Source: Pararhodobacter aggregans (lineage in GTDB: Bacteria; Pseudomonadota; Alphaproteobacteria; Rhodobacterales; Rhodobacteraceae). Taken from it: a stretch of 64,000 nt of DNA. Positions 34,896-42,969 of this stretch are shown here, piece by piece. Made by a program: the position numbers and the translations under genes. Position 1 is the first letter of the stretch, and each line of letters begins with the position of its first letter. The notes under the pieces were generated by a model, which saw only the letters and a list, made by a program, of their open reading frames with translations, ran no database searches and was not told the origin of the DNA. The stretch lies in NCBI RefSeq assembly GCF_003075525.1, contig NZ_QDDR01000007.1, positions 1-64,000 on the forward strand. The letters are read 5' to 3'.

Positions 34896-35924
34896 TCAGG
34901 GCCGGATCATCACCTTGCCGTTGCTCCTGCGATAGGCCGGGATCACCCCCTCGATCGCCCGGTCGAGCGGCAGCTCGGCCCCGACCCGCGTCTGCCAGCG
35001 GCCGGTGGCGAAGCGCTCCTGTACCTGCCGGATCACCGCCGCGGCGCGGTCGGGGGGCGCGGCGGGCAGCCAGCGGCTCAGCCAGAAGCCCTCGATCGCC
35101 TTGTCCATGAAGATGAACTGGCCCATGGCGGTAAGCGCGGGCGCCTCGTCCGACATCTTGCCATAGCTGACCCAGCGCGCCCCCGCGGGCATGGCGAAGA
35201 ACAGATCGGCCGTCGCCTGATCGCCCACCGCATCCAGCAGCGCCCGGGGTTTCAGCGCCTTGATCGTCGCCCGCGCCTGCCCGTCGAAATCCGGCGCCGA
35301 GGAGACCAGAACCTCGGCCGCGCCCAGCGCCTTCAGCGCCTCGGCATCGTCCGGGCGGCGGATCACGGCGATGGCGCTCAGACCCTCGTCCTTCGCCAGA
35401 CCCAGGATCAGGCGCCCCAGCTGCGAGCCCGCGGCGTTGACGATGAAGGCGCCCCCGGTCTGCCGCGCGCGTTCGACCAGCGCCACGGCGGTCAGCGGGT
35501 TGACGATCAGCGCCGCCGCATCGGCCTCGGGCACCGCCGGGTGCAGGGGAATGCAGAGCGCGGCGTCCGAGACCGCATGCGCGGCCCAGGCCCCGGTCCC
35601 GGTGCCCAGAAACGAGACGCGCTGCCCGATCAGTTTCTCGCCCTGAGGCCCCCCGGCAGCGATCACCACGCCCACCCCTTCGAACCCCGCCGCCTGGCCC
35701 TGGACCCGGGGCTGGCCGTAGCTGCCCTGCACGAAGAACAGATCCGAAGGGTTCACCGGGCTCAGCCCCACCTCGATCAGCACCTGCCCCGGTTTCAGCG
35801 CCGGCAGCGGCACCTCGCGCAGCTCCAGGAACGGGGCGAGGCTGTCGGGCACCTGCGGCATGGGCGTCGTGGCGAAACCGCCCTCGCGCAGGGCAAGGGC
35901 GCGGGTCGTGGTCGGCGTGGTCAT
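34896..35924 (-). CDS. MDR-type NAD(P)H oxidoreductase
   Basis: 342 aa medium-chain dehydrogenase-like protein: GQVLIEVGLSPVNPSDLFFV, GFEGVGVVIAAGG, and the nucleotide-binding AFIVNAAGSQLGRLILGLAK. Zinc ligands of alcohol dehydrogenases are absent, so it is probably a quinone or enoyl reductase. Two in-frame ATGs occur as ATGACCATG; the inner one (35922-35924) sits six bases after GGGAGG and is used. Confidence 0.88.
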   Translation of the reverse strand: MTTPTTTRALALREGGFATTPMPQVPDSLAPFLELREVPLPALKPGQVLIEVGLSPVNPSDLFFVQGSYGQPRVQGQAAGFEGVGVVIAAGGPQGEKLIGQRVSFLGTGTGAWAAHAVSDAALCIPLHPAVPEADAAALIVNPLTAVALVERARQTGGAFIVNAAGSQLGRLILGLAKDEGLSAIAVIRRPDDAEALKALGAAEVLVSSAPDFDGQARATIKALKPRALLDAVGDQATADLFFAMPAGARWVSYGKMSDEAPALTAMGQFIFMDKAIEGFWLSRWLPAAPPDRAAAVIRQVQERFATGRWQTRVGAELPLDRAIEGVIPAYRRSNGKVMIRP

Positions 35925-36067
35925 GGTCATCCTCCCGTTTGGCCCATGCTAGCCCGCGTCCGGGCCGGGGCATAGCCTCGGCTTGGCGGCGGGCGTCACG
36001 TCACCCGCGCCCCGGCTTGCGGCGGCACCGGCTGCGGGGCAGGATGGCGGTGCAGCGCGGGGGACCC

Positions 36068-36778
36068 ATGGCACGCATCCTTCTCATTCACGGCGCCTGG
36101 GGCAATGGCAGCAGCTGGACCGGCGTGGTTCCCCTGCTGGCCGCACAGGGCCATCAGGTCGAGGCCTTTTCGCTGCCCGGGCACGGGCGCAACGACACGC
36201 CCTCAGGGGACATCGGCCAGCCCGAGTATGTGGCGGCTGTCGAGGCGCGGCTTCTGGCCGGGCCGCCCGCGCTGCTGGTCGGGCATTCCATGGGCGGCAT
36301 GGTCGTGGCGCAGGTGGCGGCGCGGCAGCCGGCGCAGGTCAGCGCCGCGGTCTTCGTCGCCGCGCTGCTGCCCCGGGATGGCGAGAGCCTGCTGGATCTG
36401 GTGCAGCGGCAGGACGCGCCGGGCGTGCGCGATTTCGTCCGCCCCGGCCCGGTCAGGGGCACGACGCTGCTGGATCCGGGCGCGGCGGGGGTGCTGTTCC
36501 CCGATGCCACGCCGCAGGCCGCTGCCGCCGCCATGGCGGTGCTGAGCCCGCAGCCCAACCGCGGGCAGACCGACAAGGCGGTCGTCGGCCCCGGGTTCGC
36601 GGCGGTGCCCAAGGCCTATGTCTTCTGCACCGAAGACCGGGTCGTCACCCATCCCCTGCAACGGGCCATGGTCGCGGCGACCCCCTGCGAGGCGGCATTT
36701 ACGCTGGACTGCGGGCATGTGCCGATGCTGACCCGGCCCAAGGCGCTGGCCGGGATCCTGCTGGGCCTCGCCGCCTGA
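36068..36778 (+). CDS. Alpha/beta hydrolase (RsbQ/methylesterase-like)
   Basis: 236 aa. ILLIHGAWGNGSSWTGVVPL is the oxyanion turn, VGHSMGGMVVAQVAA the nucleophile elbow (Ser about 78), and LDCGHVPMLTRPKAL holds the catalytic His. Small hydrolases of this kind include plant-type methyl esterases and salicylate/pyrethroid esterases. Substrate unknown. Confidence 0.88.
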   Translation: MARILLIHGAWGNGSSWTGVVPLLAAQGHQVEAFSLPGHGRNDTPSGDIGQPEYVAAVEARLLAGPPALLVGHSMGGMVVAQVAARQPAQVSAAVFVAALLPRDGESLLDLVQRQDAPGVRDFVRPGPVRGTTLLDPGAAGVLFPDATPQAAAAAMAVLSPQPNRGQTDKAVVGPGFAAVPKAYVFCTEDRVVTHPLQRAMVAATPCEAAFTLDCGHVPMLTRPKALAGILLGLAA

Positions 36779-36863
36779 CGCAGATGTGCCCGCGGCGGGG
36801 CTGGTCAGGGCCGGACGCAGGGATCATGCTGGGGCCGGTTCTCAGCCTCGAAGGATGCCCGCC

Positions 36864-37250
36864 ATGACCCGCCTGCCGCTCGCCGCCTGCCTCGTCCTTG
36901 CCCTGCCGTCGCTGGCGTTGGCCGATCCGACCCTCGAATGCGACGGCGGCAGCCAGATCGAGATCGGCGCCTGCGTGACCGCGACGCTGGCCTCGGTCGA
37001 CCGCTCGCTCGACTCGGCGCTGGGCTTTGCCCGCTCCAGCGCCGAGGAACTGGACAATGCCACCGGCCGCGGCACCGCCGTGCCCGCCCTCGATGCCGCG
37101 CAGGAGGCCTGGTCGGCCTATCGCGAGGCGCAATGCCATGCGGTGGGCGAGGGTTTCGGCGGCGGCTCGGGCACCGGGATCGCCATCACCGCCTGCCGCA
37201 TCACCCTGGGCCGCGCCCGGGTCGAGGAATTGCTGGCCTCCGTGCGCTGA
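36864..37250 (+). CDS. Secreted LprI/DUF1311 domain protein
   Basis: 128 aa with a signal peptide (MTRLPLAACLVLALPSLALA). The mature part has three cysteines in LECDGG, GACVTATLAS and REAQCHAVGEG plus ITACRITLGRARVEEL, the pattern of the lysozyme-inhibitor LprI-N (DUF1311) family. Periplasmic protection against lysozyme is possible but not shown. An upstream in-frame ATG (36855) abuts AAGG; 36864 is better spaced. Confidence 0.85.
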   Translation: MTRLPLAACLVLALPSLALADPTLECDGGSQIEIGACVTATLASVDRSLDSALGFARSSAEELDNATGRGTAVPALDAAQEAWSAYREAQCHAVGEGFGGGSGTGIAITACRITLGRARVEELLASVR

Positions 37251-37259
37251 GCGCCGCCG

Positions 37260-37320
37260 CCTGAGGCGGGGGGAGGCGCGCGGGGCGGGCGGGTGGGAGC
37301 GTGCCTCCCCCCGCCTCAGG
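37260..37320. terminator. Perfect 18-bp inverted repeat with G-rich loop (bidirectional terminator)
   Basis: CCTGAGGCGGGGGGAGGC (37260-37277) and GCCTCCCCCCGCCTCAGG (37303-37320) are exact complements around a 25-base loop of G-runs. It sits between convergent genes and includes the znuB stop codon (37316-37318). A related G-rich-loop hairpin is at 62906-62956. Confidence 0.8.
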
Positions 37321-38110
37321 TCCTGACCACGCGCCCCAGGCTCAGGGACAGGACGAACAGCCCCGCCGCCGCCGCGACGATGCTCGGCCCGGCGGGCGTG
37401 TCGAACCAGAGCGAGGCCATCAGCCCCAGCACCACGCTCAACCCCGCCACGGCGACCGCGCCCAGCGCCATCCGCTCGGGCGTGCGGGCCATGACCCGGG
37501 CCGTGGCGGGCGGGATGACCAAGAGCGCGCCGATCAGCAGCGCGCCCACCACTTTCAGCGCCACCGCCACCACCAGCGCCAGGGCGAGCGTCAGGATCAG
37601 CCCCTCGCGTTCCGGCTTCAGGCCCAGCGAGCGCGCCAGATCCTCGCTGATCGTCGCGGTCAGCAAGGCCTCCCACCGCCAGAGCATCAGCCCCGTCACC
37701 GCCGCCGTTCCCAGCGCCATGGCGATCAGGTCCGAGGCCTGCACGGTCAGGATGTCGCCGAAGAGGAACGCCTCCAGATCGACCCGGACGCCCTGCAGGA
37801 ACGAGGCCGCGACCAGACCCAGCGCCAGCGCCGAATGCGCCAGAACCCCCAGCGTGGTGTCCATCGCCCAGCCCCGCCCGGCCAGCGCGCTGACCAGAAG
37901 GGCCATGGCGAAGGCGGTGACCAGCGTGCCGGCGAAGATCGAAATGTTGAAGCCCAGCGCCAGCGCCACGCCCAGAATCGCCGCATGCGCCGTGGCATCG
38001 CCGAAATAGGCCATGCGCCGCCAGACCACGAAACAGCCCAGGGGCCCCGTCGCCAGCGCCGCCAGCAGCCCGGCGCCCAAGGCGCGCAGGACGAACGCGT
38101 CAGTGATCAT
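37316..38110 (-). CDS. znuB: Zinc ABC transporter permease ZnuB
   Basis: 264 aa with about eight membrane helices; the ABC-3 family motif is CFVVWRRMAYFGDATAHAAI near the N-terminus and KVVGALLIGALLVIPPATAR near the C-terminus. Starts at ATG 38110, overlapping the znuC end by 11 bases. Works with ZnuA (39.4 kb) and ZnuC in high-affinity zinc uptake under Zur control. Confidence 0.95.
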   Translation of the reverse strand: MITDAFVLRALGAGLLAALATGPLGCFVVWRRMAYFGDATAHAAILGVALALGFNISIFAGTLVTAFAMALLVSALAGRGWAMDTTLGVLAHSALALGLVAASFLQGVRVDLEAFLFGDILTVQASDLIAMALGTAAVTGLMLWRWEALLTATISEDLARSLGLKPEREGLILTLALALVVAVALKVVGALLIGALLVIPPATARVMARTPERMALGAVAVAGLSVVLGLMASLWFDTPAGPSIVAAAAGLFVLSLSLGRVVRT

Positions 38111-38867
38111 GATCGCAGGTCTCGTGGTCGTGGGGATGGTCGGGATGGTCGGCGCCGTGGTCGTGGTGGTGCTGATAGAGCGCCAGCGCCCCCCCGGTGC
38201 CGAGGCCGAACAGCGCCCGGTATTCCGGCGCGTTCGACACGACCGAGGGCGTGCCCTCGCAGCAGACATGCCCGTTCAGGCAGACCACGCGGTCCGAGGC
38301 GCTCATCACCACATGCAGGTCGTGGCTGACGCTGAGGACGGCGCAGCCGATCTCGCGCCGGACATCCTCGATCAGCCGGTAGAAGGCCGCCGTGCCGGGC
38401 TGGTCCAGCCCCTGCGTCGGCTCGTCCAGCACCAGCAGCTGCGGGTTCCCGGCCAGCGCCCGGGCCAGCATCACCCGCTGCAATTGCCCGCCCGACAGCG
38501 TGGCCAGCGCCCGATCCTCCAGCCCCGGGGCGCCGACCCGCGACAGCAGATGCGCGATCTCGTCGCCGCTCAGCCTGCGGTTCAGCCGCAGGAAGCGGGC
38601 GACCGAGAGGGGCAGGTTCGGGTCCAGATGCAGCTTCTGCGGCACATAGCCGACCCTGAGCCCCGGCGCCCGGGTCACGCTGCCCGCGGAACCCGGCACC
38701 ATGCCCAGAAGCGCCCTGAGCAGCGTGGATTTGCCCGATCCGTTGGGGCCGACAATGGTGACGATCTCGCCCGGGCGCAGGGTGAAATCCACATGGCTCA
38801 GCACCGGCGCCGCCGGGCCATAGGCGACCGAGAGGCCGCGCGCCTCGACCAGAACCGGGGCGTTCAT
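38100..38867 (-). CDS. znuC: Zinc ABC transporter ATP-binding protein ZnuC
   Basis: 255 aa. Walker A is IVGPNGSGKSTLLRALLG, the signature is LSGGQLQRVMLARAL, Walker B is LLVLDEPTQGLD, with the H-loop in VLSVSHDLHVVM. The last ~25 residues are rich in His and Asp (HHHDHGADHPDHPHDH), likely a zinc-binding tail. The start overlaps the zur stop by ATGA. Confidence 0.96.
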   Translation of the reverse strand: MNAPVLVEARGLSVAYGPAAPVLSHVDFTLRPGEIVTIVGPNGSGKSTLLRALLGMVPGSAGSVTRAPGLRVGYVPQKLHLDPNLPLSVARFLRLNRRLSGDEIAHLLSRVGAPGLEDRALATLSGGQLQRVMLARALAGNPQLLVLDEPTQGLDQPGTAAFYRLIEDVRREIGCAVLSVSHDLHVVMSASDRVVCLNGHVCCEGTPSVVSNAPEYRALFGLGTGGALALYQHHHDHGADHPDHPHDHETCDHDH

Positions 38868-39367
38868 GCCGCCGCCTCACGGCAGGCAGAGCAGAGGCCC
38901 AGGGCCTCGATCGTCGCCCGCTCGACGCTGAAACCCAGCGCGGCCGCGCCCTCGTCCAGCGATACCCGCAGCGGGTCGGCCGAGACCTCGGCCACGGTGT
39001 GACAGCCGCGGCAGATCAGGAAAGCGGCGTGGTGCGCTTCGCCCGGATGCAGGCAGGCGGCAAAGGCGTTGAGCCGCTGGATGCGGTGCGCCAGCCCGTG
39101 TTCGACCAGGAAATCGAGCGCCCGGTAGGCGACCGGCGGCTGGTGGCCGAACCCGTCCTCGGCCAGCCGTTGCAGGACGTCATAGGCACCCATGGCGCCA
39201 TGCCGCTCCAGCAGGATCTCCAGCGCGCGGCGCCGCACCGGGGTCATGCGCAGGCCCTTGGCACGCACCAGATCCTCGGCCCCGGCCAGTGCGCTTTCGA
39301 CGCAATGGTGGTGGTCGTGCGGCTCGAAGGCCGGTTCGGGGCCGGTCGGGGGGCTGGAGGCGGTCAT
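38864..39367 (-). CDS. zur: Zinc uptake regulator Zur (Fur family)
   Basis: 167 aa. A His-containing N-terminal extension (PHDHHHCVESAL) precedes the winged helix (LRMTPVRRRALEILLERHGA, QPPVAYRALDFLVEHGLAHR). The structural zinc site uses CRGCHTVAEVS and the C-terminal GLCSACREAAA. It represses zur-znuCB and divergent znuA when zinc is plentiful. It starts 26 bases from the palindrome at 39393-39419. Confidence 0.95.
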   Translation of the reverse strand: MTASSPPTGPEPAFEPHDHHHCVESALAGAEDLVRAKGLRMTPVRRRALEILLERHGAMGAYDVLQRLAEDGFGHQPPVAYRALDFLVEHGLAHRIQRLNAFAACLHPGEAHHAAFLICRGCHTVAEVSADPLRVSLDEGAAALGFSVERATIEALGLCSACREAAA

Positions 39368-39392
39368 GAGGGGCCTTGCGGGTGCATATGTT

Positions 39393-39419
39393 ATGTTATA
39401 ACAAGTAACAGTATAACAT
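39393..39419. promoter_or_regulatory. Zur box in the zur/znuA divergent promoter
   Basis: ATGTTATA (39393-39400) and TATAACAT (39412-39419) are exact complements in a strikingly AT-rich island (39388-39422); an overlapping GTTAT...GTAAC symmetry is also present. Position between zur and znuA and resemblance to known TTATAA-centred Zur sites support the call. Confidence 0.8.
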
Positions 39420-39441
39420 TCCTGACAGCCGAGCCAAGCCC

Positions 39442-40377
39442 ATGTCGAGACTTCTTTTCGCGCTTCTCCTCAGCGCCACCCCTGCCCTGGCCGAGGCCCC
39501 GCGGGTGGTGACCGATCTGCCGCTCACCCAGTCGCTGGTGGCCGGGGTGCTGGGCGATGACGCGGGGGTGACGGCGCTGCTGGACCGCGGCGCCGACCCG
39601 CATCACGCGCAGCTGCGCCCCTCGCAGGCGCGGGCGCTGTCGGGCGCTGATCTGGTGGTCTGGATCGGGCCGGGCCTCAGCCCCTGGCTGGCGGGGCCGC
39701 TGGACAGTCTGGCAGGCGGCCGGGTGCTGGATCTGAGCGCGGTGCCGGGCCTCTATACCCAGGACTTCGCCGAGGACGAGCACGACGACCACGGTCATGA
39801 CCATGACCATGACCACGCGCACGACGACCATGACGACCACGGGCACGACCACAGCGGCATGGACCCCCATCTCTGGCTCGAGCCGGGCAATGTGGCGATC
39901 TGGCAGCGGGCGCTGGGGGCGGAACTGGCGGCCGGAGACCCCGAACACGCCGCCGACTACATCGCCCGGGCCGAGGCCGCCGCCGCCGGAACCGAGGCGC
40001 TGAGGGCCGAGATCGAGGCGATCCTCGCCCCGGTCGGCGATGCCGGGCTGGTGATGTTCCACGACGCCTATGGCTATTTCGCCCATGCTTTCGGGCTGAA
40101 CGTGGTGGCGACGATCAGCGGCGGCGATGCCTCGGCCCCGGGGGCGGCGCGGATCGCGGCGCTCAGGGCCGAGTTGCAGCACGATCGGGCCGTGTGCCTC
40201 TTCCCCGAGGCGAACCATCCCGATGATTTCGCCCGGGTGGTGGCCGAGGGGACCACGCTCAGGATCGGCGCGCCGCTCGACCCCGCCGGGATGGAGCTGG
40301 CGCCGGGACCGGACCTTTATGCAAGGCTGCTGCGGGCGCTGGCGCAGAGCATCGCCGATTGCGTCACCGCGGGCTGA
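39442..40377 (+). CDS. znuA: Zinc ABC transporter substrate-binding protein ZnuA
   Basis: 311 aa with signal peptide MSRLLFALLLSATPALA. The metal ligands are in GADPHHAQLRPSQ, DPHLWLEP, FHDAYGYFAHAFG and the final EANHPDDF/GAPLDPAG part. A charged loop of repeated HDD/DHDH (39778-39860, about residues 113-140) is typical of ZnuA and thought to bind zinc. Periplasmic receptor for ZnuBC. No other gene follows closely. Confidence 0.96.
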   Translation: MSRLLFALLLSATPALAEAPRVVTDLPLTQSLVAGVLGDDAGVTALLDRGADPHHAQLRPSQARALSGADLVVWIGPGLSPWLAGPLDSLAGGRVLDLSAVPGLYTQDFAEDEHDDHGHDHDHDHAHDDHDDHGHDHSGMDPHLWLEPGNVAIWQRALGAELAAGDPEHAADYIARAEAAAAGTEALRAEIEAILAPVGDAGLVMFHDAYGYFAHAFGLNVVATISGGDASAPGAARIAALRAELQHDRAVCLFPEANHPDDFARVVAEGTTLRIGAPLDPAGMELAPGPDLYARLLRALAQSIADCVTAG

Positions 40378-40384
40378 GGCCAAA

Positions 40385-40429
40385 GGTGGGCGAACCCGCG
40401 CCGTGACGGCGCGGAACCGCCCACCCTAC
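40385..40429 (-). repeat. GTAG-tipped palindromic repeat (REP-like), long version
   Basis: On the minus strand GTAGGGTGGGCG ... CGCCCACC with a nested CCGCGCCGTCACGGCGCGG stem. It lies between the znuA stop and the end of the convergent RibB-like gene and could end both messages. Confidence 0.7.
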
Positions 40430-40431
40430 GC

Positions 40432-41049
40432 TCAGCCCAGAAGGTCGTTGCAGGCAAAGACCGGCAGATCCAGCGCCGCGGCAAGGCTTTGCAGCCATTC
40501 CCGCCCCGGCGCCGCCCCCGACGGGTCGAGGATCTCGCAGATCACCGCCGCCGGGCGCAGGCCCGCGCGGTCGCAGATCTCGACCGCGGCGCCGGGGATG
40601 CAGCCCCCGGCGCGCGGCCCGTCCCGCTCTACCCGGATCGGGAAGACATGGCCCGGCGTCGCCAGATCCCCCGGCACCGCCCCCGGACGGATCGCCGCCG
40701 CCACCGTCCGCGCCCGGTCCGGCGCCGAAATGCCGGTCGAGACGGCATGCGTCGCCTCGATCGACAGGGTGAAGGGCGTGGCGAAGCGGCGCCGGTTGCT
40801 CTGCGGTTGCAGCGCCAGCTGCAGCCGGTCCACGATCCGGCTGTCCAGCGCCAGACAGACCAGCCCCCGCGCATGGGTCGCCATCCGGTTGATCGCCCCG
40901 GCATCGGCGAAATCGGCCGGGATCATCAGGCAGGGCAGCGCCCCGCCCTCGGGATCGCAGAGGATCATCATCCGGGCCTCACGCGCGCAGTCGACGGGCG
41001 ACAGGGCCAGGGGCTCGACCGGCGGGTCGAAGGTGCAGTGTCGGGTCAT
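40432..41049 (-). CDS. RibB-like (DHBP synthase fold) protein lacking catalytic residues
   Basis: 205 aa. The fold is recognisable by DAGAINRMATHARGLVCLAL, FTLSIEATHAVSTGISAPDR, PGHVFPIRVERDG and AGLRPAAVICEILDPSG. However, the metal/substrate loop DRENEGD of true RibB reads PEGGALPCL here, and the GGHTEA active-site His is replaced (GGCIPGAAVEI); only the ICEI glutamate remains. It is therefore unlikely to make dihydroxybutanone phosphate. Its ATG overlaps the dctM stop by ATGA, so it is expressed with the TRAP transporter. Role unknown. Confidence 0.82.
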   Translation of the reverse strand: MTRHCTFDPPVEPLALSPVDCAREARMMILCDPEGGALPCLMIPADFADAGAINRMATHARGLVCLALDSRIVDRLQLALQPQSNRRRFATPFTLSIEATHAVSTGISAPDRARTVAAAIRPGAVPGDLATPGHVFPIRVERDGPRAGGCIPGAAVEICDRAGLRPAAVICEILDPSGAAPGREWLQSLAAALDLPVFACNDLLG

Positions 41050-42359
41050 GGGCGCATCAACTCCGGGATGATCGTGGCGATCTCGGGGAAGGCGAAGACC
41101 GCGGCGGCTGTCAGGAACTGACAGAGGATGAAGGGGAACACGCCGCGATACATCGCAAGGGTCGAGAAATCGCGCGGCGCTATGCCCTTGAGGTAAAAGA
41201 CCGCAGGCGCCATCGGCGGCGTCAGATACGAGGTCTGCAACATGATGACCGCCAGCACGCCGAACCACATCGGATCCACCCCCGCCGCATGCAGGAAGGG
41301 CAGGAAGATCGGCGTGCAGATCAGCACCGCCGAGATCCAGTCAAGGATCATCCCGGCGATGAAATAGGCAAAGAGCAGCACGATGACCAAGCCGGCAGGC
41401 CCGACATCCAGCGAGGACACCGCCGCATCGACCAGCTCGGCCCCGCCCTGGATCTTGAAGATGCTGGTGAACATGGTGCCGCCCAGCGCGATGAAGATGA
41501 TCATCGACGAGACCGTCGCGGTCTTCACCGTGGCGTTCCAGGTCTCGCGCCAGCTGAAATCGCGGTAGAGGATGTTCAGCAGCACCGCCCCCACCGCCCC
41601 GATGGCCGCGGCTTCGGTCACGGCGGCGATGCCCAGGAGGATCGAGCCGATGACCGAGGTGACCAGCACCAGCGGCGGGAAAAGCGCATAGGCGGTGAAG
41701 CCGAGCTTCCGGCCCAGCGGCATGTCCTGGCCGAAATGGACCCGGGGCGCCGACGCGGGCCAGATCAGCGCATAGACGATGATCCAGATCAGGAAGAAGC
41801 CGACCATCAGGAAGCCCGGCACCAGCACCGCACCGAACAGCGTACCGATCGGGATCTGCGCGACCGAGGCATAGATCACCACGACGATCGAGGGCGGGAT
41901 CATCGTCCCCAGCGAGCCCCCGGCGCAGATCGTGCCCGAAATGATCGACTTGCTGTAGCCCGCCGCCCGCATCGGCCCCATGACCAGCAGGCCGGTCATC
42001 ACCTCGACCGCTCCGACCACGCCGGTTCCGGCGGCGAACAGCGTGCACATCGACAGCGTGGCGATGGCCAGGCCCCCGGGCAGGCGGCCCATCCACATCG
42101 AGAGCGATTCAAAGGCCCGCTTGCCGATGCCCGAACTCTCCAGCACCGCGCCCATGAAGATGAACAGCGGCACCGCGGCCAGCGAGTAATTGGACGAGAC
42201 GCTACCGACGAACTGGTAAAGCTGCAGCCCGGTCAGGCTGCCGAAGACCGGAAAGGCAAAGATCACCGCGACGATGATCAGCGAAAAGGCGACGGGGATG
42301 CCGGCGAAGATCAGCGCGAAGGCGGCCGGGAACATCCAGATGGCGAGATCGGCGTCCAT
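41046..42359 (-). CDS. TRAP transporter large permease (DctM)
   Basis: 437 aa with about 12 hydrophobic segments. Typical DctM features are FAAGTGVVGAVEVMTGLLVM, SKSIISGTICAGGSLGTMIP and PSIVVVIYASVAQIPIGTLF, and near the end VLAVIMLQTSYLTPPMAPAV. It is the sodium-coupled membrane component of a TRAP carboxylate transporter. The small subunit gene ends one base before it. Confidence 0.95.
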   Translation of the reverse strand: MDADLAIWMFPAAFALIFAGIPVAFSLIIVAVIFAFPVFGSLTGLQLYQFVGSVSSNYSLAAVPLFIFMGAVLESSGIGKRAFESLSMWMGRLPGGLAIATLSMCTLFAAGTGVVGAVEVMTGLLVMGPMRAAGYSKSIISGTICAGGSLGTMIPPSIVVVIYASVAQIPIGTLFGAVLVPGFLMVGFFLIWIIVYALIWPASAPRVHFGQDMPLGRKLGFTAYALFPPLVLVTSVIGSILLGIAAVTEAAAIGAVGAVLLNILYRDFSWRETWNATVKTATVSSMIIFIALGGTMFTSIFKIQGGAELVDAAVSSLDVGPAGLVIVLLFAYFIAGMILDWISAVLICTPIFLPFLHAAGVDPMWFGVLAVIMLQTSYLTPPMAPAVFYLKGIAPRDFSTLAMYRGVFPFILCQFLTAAAVFAFPEIATIIPELMRP

Positions 42360-42360
42360 G

Positions 42361-42882
42361 TCAGTGCCCCTCGGCCGGGGTGGTCGGGGTGGCGATCAGG
42401 CGCAGGGCTGAGGCCAGCGTCTTGCTCAGGATCTGCAACCACAGGATCGAGAGGCCCACGGCGATCATCAGCCGGAACGGCCAGAGCACCGGACGCCAGG
42501 GGCTGACCGTCTCGACCGTGCCGTGGACATAGGCGGTCCAGAACTGGCTCCAGGCGATCAGGCTGATGAAGCCCAGCGCGGGCAGCAAGAGCAGGGCGAA
42601 GACCGTGACCTCGATGATCCGCTTGGTCCGCTCGCGGAAGACCTGCGACACGATGTCGATGACGACATGCTGATCCACCTTCATCGCCAGCGCTCCGGCC
42701 AGCATGATGACGGTGCCGTTCAGCATGTAGGAAATGTCGTAGGCCCAGACGGTCGGCGCGTTGAAGAAATAGCGCGAGGTGACCTCGTAGAGGATGACAC
42801 CGATCATCAGCAGGATGCCGAAGGCGGCGACATATCCGGTGATCCGGGTAAGCCAGTCGATGAGTCGAAGAGCGTGTGACAA
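42361..42882 (-). CDS. TRAP transporter small permease (DctQ)
   Basis: 173 aa with four membrane helices: TGYVAAFGILLMIGVILYEV, ISYMLNGTVIMLAGALAMKV, EVTVFALLLLPALGFISLIA and RLMIAVGLSILWLQIL. The RYFFNAPTVWAYDISYM motif is typical of DctQ. The start is uncertain: TTG 42882 gives a normal length, GTG 42942 would add 20 residues. Confidence 0.92.
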   Translation of the reverse strand: MSHALRLIDWLTRITGYVAAFGILLMIGVILYEVTSRYFFNAPTVWAYDISYMLNGTVIMLAGALAMKVDQHVVIDIVSQVFRERTKRIIEVTVFALLLLPALGFISLIAWSQFWTAYVHGTVETVSPWRPVLWPFRLMIAVGLSILWLQILSKTLASALRLIATPTTPAEGH

Positions 42883-42969
42883 CGGGCGGCCCTGCCTGTT
42901 CTGTGGCGACGGGTGGCCGACCGGATGCGTCCGGCCAGCCACCGCTCTCGTGTTTCGGTCGGGACGGGA

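Noticed and set aside
39778-39860. Short tandem repeats in DNA (GACCAT/CACGAC)
   Set aside because: They encode the His/Asp-rich metal loop of ZnuA and are explained by coding constraint.
40432-41049. True 3,4-dihydroxy-2-butanone 4-phosphate synthase
   Set aside because: The acidic catalytic loop and the active-site His are missing, so riboflavin synthesis activity is unlikely.
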